Part shown: piece by piece, positions 4,855-8,024 of the stretch | Layout of the letters: each line of letters opens with the position of its first letter | Position numbering within the stretch: the stretch's first letter is position 1 | Source: Ruminococcaceae bacterium UBA5904 | Lineage (GTDB): Bacteria; Bacillota; Clostridia; Oscillospirales; Acutalibacteraceae | DNA length: 8,024 nucleotides | Assembly (NCBI GenBank): GCA_002431305.1 | Contig: DJEG01000113.1 | Span: forward strand, 4,682 to 12,705 | Direction of reading: 5' to 3' | Program-made: the position numbers and the translations under genes | The notes under the pieces: model-generated | What the model saw: only the letters and a program-made list of their open reading frames with translations | Told to the model about the DNA's origin: nothing | Database searches by the model: none

Positions 4855-7473
4855 TCAGATAATAGTACTCTGAAGTCTTGCCGAGAATCTCAGAACGCTT
4901 CTTGCCTCTTTAGCGGTAATTTTTCCGTTTGAGTCGAGGTCGCCCGCAAGACGTGCCGTCTCTGTCGGAGCGTCGAGCTTTGCGGAGATTCTGAGTATAG
5001 CTCTAGCGTCGGCGGCTGTAATCTTTCCGTTAGAGTCAAGGTCACCGAGAAGGATTATCGTATAAGTTTCGCCGTTTGCCGTTACCGTATTTGACGTAGC
5101 GACTTTGTCTTCATCCGAATTTTTAATATCGGGCGCAGACTTGAACAGTCCCTTGAACTCCGCGTACGAAAGTCCTGCCGATTTGGGCGGAACGACTTTG
5201 AAATATTTCGACGATTCGTCTATGGAAACACTCGTTTCGCCTTCCTTTATCTCAATCTTTGAAGTATTGTCGGGCTTTGTGGTGTTGTTTGTATCATCCG
5301 GCTTTGTCGTGATATCGGTATCGTCGGGTTTAGTCGTATTATTCGTATCATCCGAGAGTGCGGGGATAACCTCGTTTCTCGTCTCACCGCAGACGTTACA
5401 GGTGTATTTCAAAATGCCCTTTCTTGTCTTTGTCGCAGGTCTTGCTATTACGCCGTCGTCCCACTTATGACCGAGAGCCGGAATTTTTTCTGAATAGGAA
5501 TGACCGCAGACGGTACATGTGTATACGTTTTCGCCGTCCTCCGTACAGCCGGCGGGAATCGTCTGTTTTTCGTAAGTATGAGCAACGGTATTCGTATAAT
5601 TATCCTTTGTCTCCTTCAAGCATACGGAGCATTTATGGAGAGTATAGCCCTTCTTCGTGCATGTCGGAGGAACTACGGTATCGATATATCTGTGTCCGGC
5701 CGCGGGCAAATCTGTTTTCTGCTCAAATCCGCATACGGTGCACTTCTCAATTTTGTATCCCGCCTTTTCGCATGTCGGCTCGACAAGCTCTGTCGTTTCA
5801 AATACGTGAGCGTTAAGGTCGGTTACAACGCTGTCCGTGTACTCGTCACCGCAGACAGAGCACTTGTGAACGGTATATCCCTGGTCTTTGCACGTGGGGG
5901 GAACAACCGTGACAACGTAGCTGTGACCTTTTGCGGGCAGATCGGTTTCCTGTACGAATCCGCAGATAGTGCATTTCTCTGTCTTATGTCCGCCCTCGGT
6001 ACACGTCGGCTCGACAAGTTCGGTTGTTTCAAATACGTGAGCGTTACGGTCGGTTATAATGTTGTCCTTATATTCGTCGGCACATACGGAGCACTTATGA
6101 AGCGTATATCCGTCAGAAGCGCATGTGGGAGGTACGACGGTATCGACGTATTTGTGTCCCGCCGCTTTAAGAACGGTCGTTTTTACATCGCCGCAGACGG
6201 AGCATTTTTCTGTTTTAGAGCCGTCCTTTGTGCAGGTTGCAGGGACATTCTTTGTAACTTTATACTGATGAGGGCCGAAATCACTTAACGTATTATCCTT
6301 ATATTCCTTAGAGCATATTGCGCATTTATGAAGAGTATATCCCTTTTCCTTACATGTGGACGCAACTGCGGACGCGGTATACGAATGGAGGTTAACATTC
6401 TTAAGCTGGGCATCGGTATATTCTTTCTCCGTGCCGTTAACGCTCATATATGAAGATGTTACCGAAAAGTCTGCGCTGTCCTGAACGGCGAGACTCGACG
6501 AGGTTTTGAATGCAAGTTTAATAAGAGAAGCCGAATCAGCGTTCATGCCGTTTTTAAGCATAAGAGAAATAACGAGTTTTCCGGCTGTTGAAGAATTGAC
6601 GGCGATGTCACCGCTGTCGATGTCGGACGAAGCCGATACAGCCGAATTGTTTACATAAGTCATTTTTGCGGGGTTGTACGTAACGGTAAACATACCCGCC
6701 TCAAATCCCTTTGAGCCGTTGAGAGAAACAGTGAGCTCAAGATTTTTCGAACTCATGTTGAATCCGGCGGAAAGAGAGATATTGTTCGTGTAATTCGTTT
6801 TTATACCGTTGTTTGAACAGAACGTATCGGCATACGAACCCTTTGCGCACGTTACAACGAGATTACTGCATCCGGCAAAAGCTGTCGAATCAATATATTT
6901 TACGCTCTCGGGAAGCGTTATGCTCTTAAGTCCCGAATTTGCAAACGCTCTCGAATCAATACGTTCCGCGGCGGGGAGAGATACGTTTTTAAGATTCGAA
7001 CAGCCCTCAAACGCGGACTCGCGGATAGTTGAAATTTTAGGAAGGCTTACCGAATTGAGTTTTTTGTCGTTAAAAAATGCGTGATGTCCGATTTTCTTAA
7101 CAGAAGCGCTGCATGCCGCGCTCGTAACTTCGCCGAGGTAAGAAAACGCGTACGAACCCACGGATGTAGTGCCGTTGACGCTGACTTTTCTAGCTATTGA
7201 CTGAATTTTATGATACAGCTTAAACTTATCTCCGGGAGCCTTTACAAAAACGTCTTTGTTGTACCACGGAGCGTCCTTGTTAGACTCATAGTTTGACATA
7301 ACGGCGTCCGAAGAACCCGTACCCGAAATGAAAATCTCAAACGAGCCTTTCTTAAATTCCCAGTAGGTACCGTTACCGCACGATTCTGACGCAAATACCG
7401 TAACAGGCATAACCGTGACGAGCATAAGAATCGTCATAACGATACAGATAACTCTTTTTAATTTTTTCTGCAT
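4855..7473 (-). CDS. Secreted BspA-type LRR, cohesin-like and Cys-repeat protein with C-terminal dockerin
   Basis: An 872-residue exported protein. The signal peptide has a basic start (KKLKR), a hydrophobic core (8-26) and a likely cut at VFA28/S29. Residues 32-80 resemble the module that often precedes BspA repeats (ISGTG at 49-53, APW near 68-70). LRR_5/BspA repeats occupy about 95-215 (IGHHAF, IRESAFEGCSNLKNVSLP, YIDSTAFAGCSNL). A beta-rich region (232-365, VTYNPAKMTYV then AGKLVISLMLK and LIKLAFKTSS) resembles a cohesin-like fold. Nine Cys/His repeats fill 370-706. A Thr/Pro/Asp linker follows (707-739), then a short pre-dockerin domain (740-809), then a type I dockerin with two calcium loops, DLDSNGKITAADAR (811-824) and DLDSNGKITAKEAR (845-858). 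No catalytic domain is recognised. It is probably a structural, adhesive or binding component docked onto a cellulosome-like scaffold. ATG at 7473 has GGAGG 8 bases upstream (7486-7482). The gene is read from its own promoter. Function unproven. Confidence 0.92.
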   Translation of the reverse strand: MQKKLKRVICIVMTILMLVTVMPVTVFASESCGNGTYWEFKKGSFEIFISGTGSSDAVMSNYESNKDAPWYNKDVFVKAPGDKFKLYHKIQSIARKVSVNGTTSVGSYAFSYLGEVTSAACSASVKKIGHHAFFNDKKLNSVSLPKISTIRESAFEGCSNLKNVSLPAAERIDSRAFANSGLKSITLPESVKYIDSTAFAGCSNLVVTCAKGSYADTFCSNNGIKTNYTNNISLSAGFNMSSKNLELTVSLNGSKGFEAGMFTVTYNPAKMTYVNNSAVSASSDIDSGDIAVNSSTAGKLVISLMLKNGMNADSASLIKLAFKTSSSLAVQDSADFSVTSSYMSVNGTEKEYTDAQLKNVNLHSYTASAVASTCKEKGYTLHKCAICSKEYKDNTLSDFGPHQYKVTKNVPATCTKDGSKTEKCSVCGDVKTTVLKAAGHKYVDTVVPPTCASDGYTLHKCSVCADEYKDNIITDRNAHVFETTELVEPTCTEGGHKTEKCTICGFVQETDLPAKGHSYVVTVVPPTCKDQGYTVHKCSVCGDEYTDSVVTDLNAHVFETTELVEPTCEKAGYKIEKCTVCGFEQKTDLPAAGHRYIDTVVPPTCTKKGYTLHKCSVCLKETKDNYTNTVAHTYEKQTIPAGCTEDGENVYTCTVCGHSYSEKIPALGHKWDDGVIARPATKTRKGILKYTCNVCGETRNEVIPALSDDTNNTTKPDDTDITTKPDDTNNTTKPDNTSKIEIKEGETSVSIDESSKYFKVVPPKSAGLSYAEFKGLFKSAPDIKNSDEDKVATSNTVTANGETYTIILLGDLDSNGKITAADARAILRISAKLDAPTETARLAGDLDSNGKITAKEARSVLRFSARLQSTII
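5356..6366 (-). repeat. Array of nine Cys/His repeats in a 77-residue two-repeat unit
   Basis: Within the dockerin protein, repeats begin at residues 370, 410, 447, 487, 524, 564, 601, 639 and about 677. Two types alternate: type A (about 40 residues, core LHKCSVC) and type B (about 37 residues, core EKCTVCG), so A+B pairs recur at exactly 77 residues (370, 447, 524, 601). The first eight share the spacing C-x9-C-x2-C-x12-14-H, for example C374, C384, C387, H402 and C414, C424, C427, H440. The ninth lacks the first Cys and the His. In DNA, stretches near 5774-5832 and 6005-6063 are nearly identical at an offset of 231 bases, which points to recent tandem duplication or homogenisation. The CCCH pattern suggests metal binding, or disulphides outside the cell; neither is shown. 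Confidence 0.88.
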
Positions 7474-7514
7474 TGTAGTTTCCTCCGTTCCCGGATAATA
7501 TTATGTTAATATAT

Positions 7515-7543
7515 ATTATAAATTATAATGAATTAAAAATCAA
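7515..7543 (-). promoter_or_regulatory. Probable promoter of the dockerin protein gene
   Basis: On the minus strand TTGATT (7543-7538) and TATAAT (7520-7515) are separated by 17 bases in a very AT-rich region. A second TATAAT-like box (7527-7522) lies just upstream but with poor spacing to any -35. The expected start is near 7508, giving a leader of about 35 bases before the GGAGG site. AT-richness makes chance matches likely, so confidence is moderate. Confidence 0.6.
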
Positions 7544-7580
7544 TACAATATTTTCCCAAATAAAGTTTTTAATTTATTCA

Positions 7581-7609
7581 TTGTAACTACGGCGGTTTTC
7601 TGTTACAAT
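7581..7609 (+). promoter_or_regulatory. Probable promoter of the CDF transporter gene
   Basis: TTGTAA (7581-7586) and TACAAT (7604-7609) are separated by 17 bases, with TG at 7601-7602 forming an extended -10. The expected start near 7616-7618 leaves only about 10 bases before the ATG at 7627, so the mRNA would be almost leaderless, with GGTGA (7617-7621) as the only possible Shine-Dalgarno. It is divergent from the dockerin promoter, 37 bases away from its -35 box. Confidence 0.62.
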
Positions 7610-7626
7610 TAGATACGGTGACCCTG

Positions 7627-8024
7627 ATGAAGAAAGATAACGGGATTAACGCGTCCGCGTATATCGGCATTGCGATATTTATAAATTTCGTTTTGTTTTT
7701 AGTAAAACTATACGTCGGACTCACGTCGTCGAGCATATGCATTTATTCCGACGCGATAAACAACATGACCGACACGATTGCGTGCGCGCTCGCCTTAGCG
7801 GGAAGCATTATAATGAAAAAAGGCGCGACGGACGAATACCCGAACGGTTATAAAAACGCCGAACATCTCGTAGGTTTCGTAATGGCGGCTCTTATCGCGG
7901 TGACGGGCGGGTACTTCGCTTACTCAGCGCTCGAACGGCTTTTGTACCCGAGACCCGTAAATTTCCTCGTAAAACACGCGTTCCTGCTCGCGGTTACGAT
8001 AATTGTAAAGCTCGTAATGGGCGT
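7627..8024 (+). CDS. Cation diffusion facilitator (CDF) metal exporter, N-terminal part
   Basis: The reading frame is open from ATG 7627 to the window edge, giving 132 codons plus two bases; the rest of the gene is outside. CDF proteins are membrane antiporters that export divalent metals (Zn, Fe, Mn, Co) in exchange for protons. Visible family features are helix 1 (about 10-32), the helix 2 motif SDAINNMTD (41-49) with N45-x3-D49 at the transport-site position, the loop DEYPNGYKNAEHL (69-81), matching the family's HPYGYGRxE-type loop with Tyr in place of the usual His, and helix 3 (82-100) followed by ERLLYP. Asn rather than Asp or His as the first helix 2 ligand is a pattern reported for manganese-type CDFs such as MntE; the helix 5 ligands are not in the window, so the metal is only a suggestion. 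Start choice rests on the GGTGA site 5 bases upstream and on the family N-terminus. Confidence 0.88.
   Translation, partial: MKKDNGINASAYIGIAIFINFVLFLVKLYVGLTSSSICIYSDAINNMTDTIACALALAGSIIMKKGATDEYPNGYKNAEHLVGFVMAALIAVTGGYFAYSALERLLYPRPVNFLVKHAFLLAVTIIVKLVMG

Noticed and set aside
5500..6288. 262-codon open frame antisense to the Cys repeats
   Set aside because: It is a shadow produced by the repeated codons of the real gene: it has no proper SD spacing, and its product mirrors the 77-residue period without family features.
5356..6366. Regular repeats as a CRISPR array
   Set aside because: The repeats are coding, in frame, 231 bases in period and diverged at the protein level; there are no short identical repeats with unique spacers.

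Overview
The window looks like chromosomal DNA from an anaerobic Clostridia bacterium, most likely an Oscillospirales/Ruminococcus-like gut organism. This rests on three things: the rpsO-pnp gene order, Firmicutes-style promoters and Shine-Dalgarno sites, and a large secreted protein that joins BspA-type leucine-rich repeats to a C-terminal type I dockerin, an architecture typical of that group. The taxonomic call is inference, because no marker tree could be built.

Layout. 1-160: no gene, a few weak hairpins. 161-189: strong promoter reading right. About 196-303: structured leader RNA. 304-567: rpsO (ribosomal protein S15). 568-760: spacer with a GC hairpin, a 13-bp inverted repeat and a stem that can cover the next ribosome binding site. 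761-2947: pnp (polynucleotide phosphorylase), closed by a strong intrinsic terminator (2964-2997). 2998-3188: a probable small non-autonomous repeat element bounded by inverted arrays of degenerate heptamers. 4541-3153 (minus): MATE-family efflux transporter, whose last 11 codons lie in that element. 4542-4854: MATE promoter and a leader containing an intrinsic terminator (probable attenuator), plus the terminator of the next gene. 7473-4855 (minus): 872-residue secreted dockerin protein. 7474-7626: divergent promoters. 7627-end (plus): N-terminal part of a cation diffusion facilitator (CDF) metal exporter, cut by the window edge.

How the parts work together. rpsO and pnp are the classic ribosome/RNA-decay pair and probably form one transcript with two separate post-transcriptional controls: an S15-type three-way-junction leader whose loop matches the rpsO Shine-Dalgarno, and stem structures ahead of pnp. 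The MATE gene converges on pnp and has its own promoter and attenuator-like leader. The dockerin protein has a signal peptide, leucine-rich repeats, a cohesin-like domain, nine Cys/His repeats arranged as a 77-residue two-repeat unit, a Thr/Pro/Asp linker and a dockerin. It has no recognisable catalytic domain, so it is probably a structural, adhesive or metal-binding component attached to a cellulosome-like assembly or the cell surface. The divergent CDF exporter shares its intergenic region.

The most interesting signals are the rpsO leader pseudoknot, the attenuator-like MATE leader, the heptamer-bounded repeat that supplies the MATE C-terminus, and the 77-residue repeat of C-x9-C-x2-C-x12-14-H motifs.
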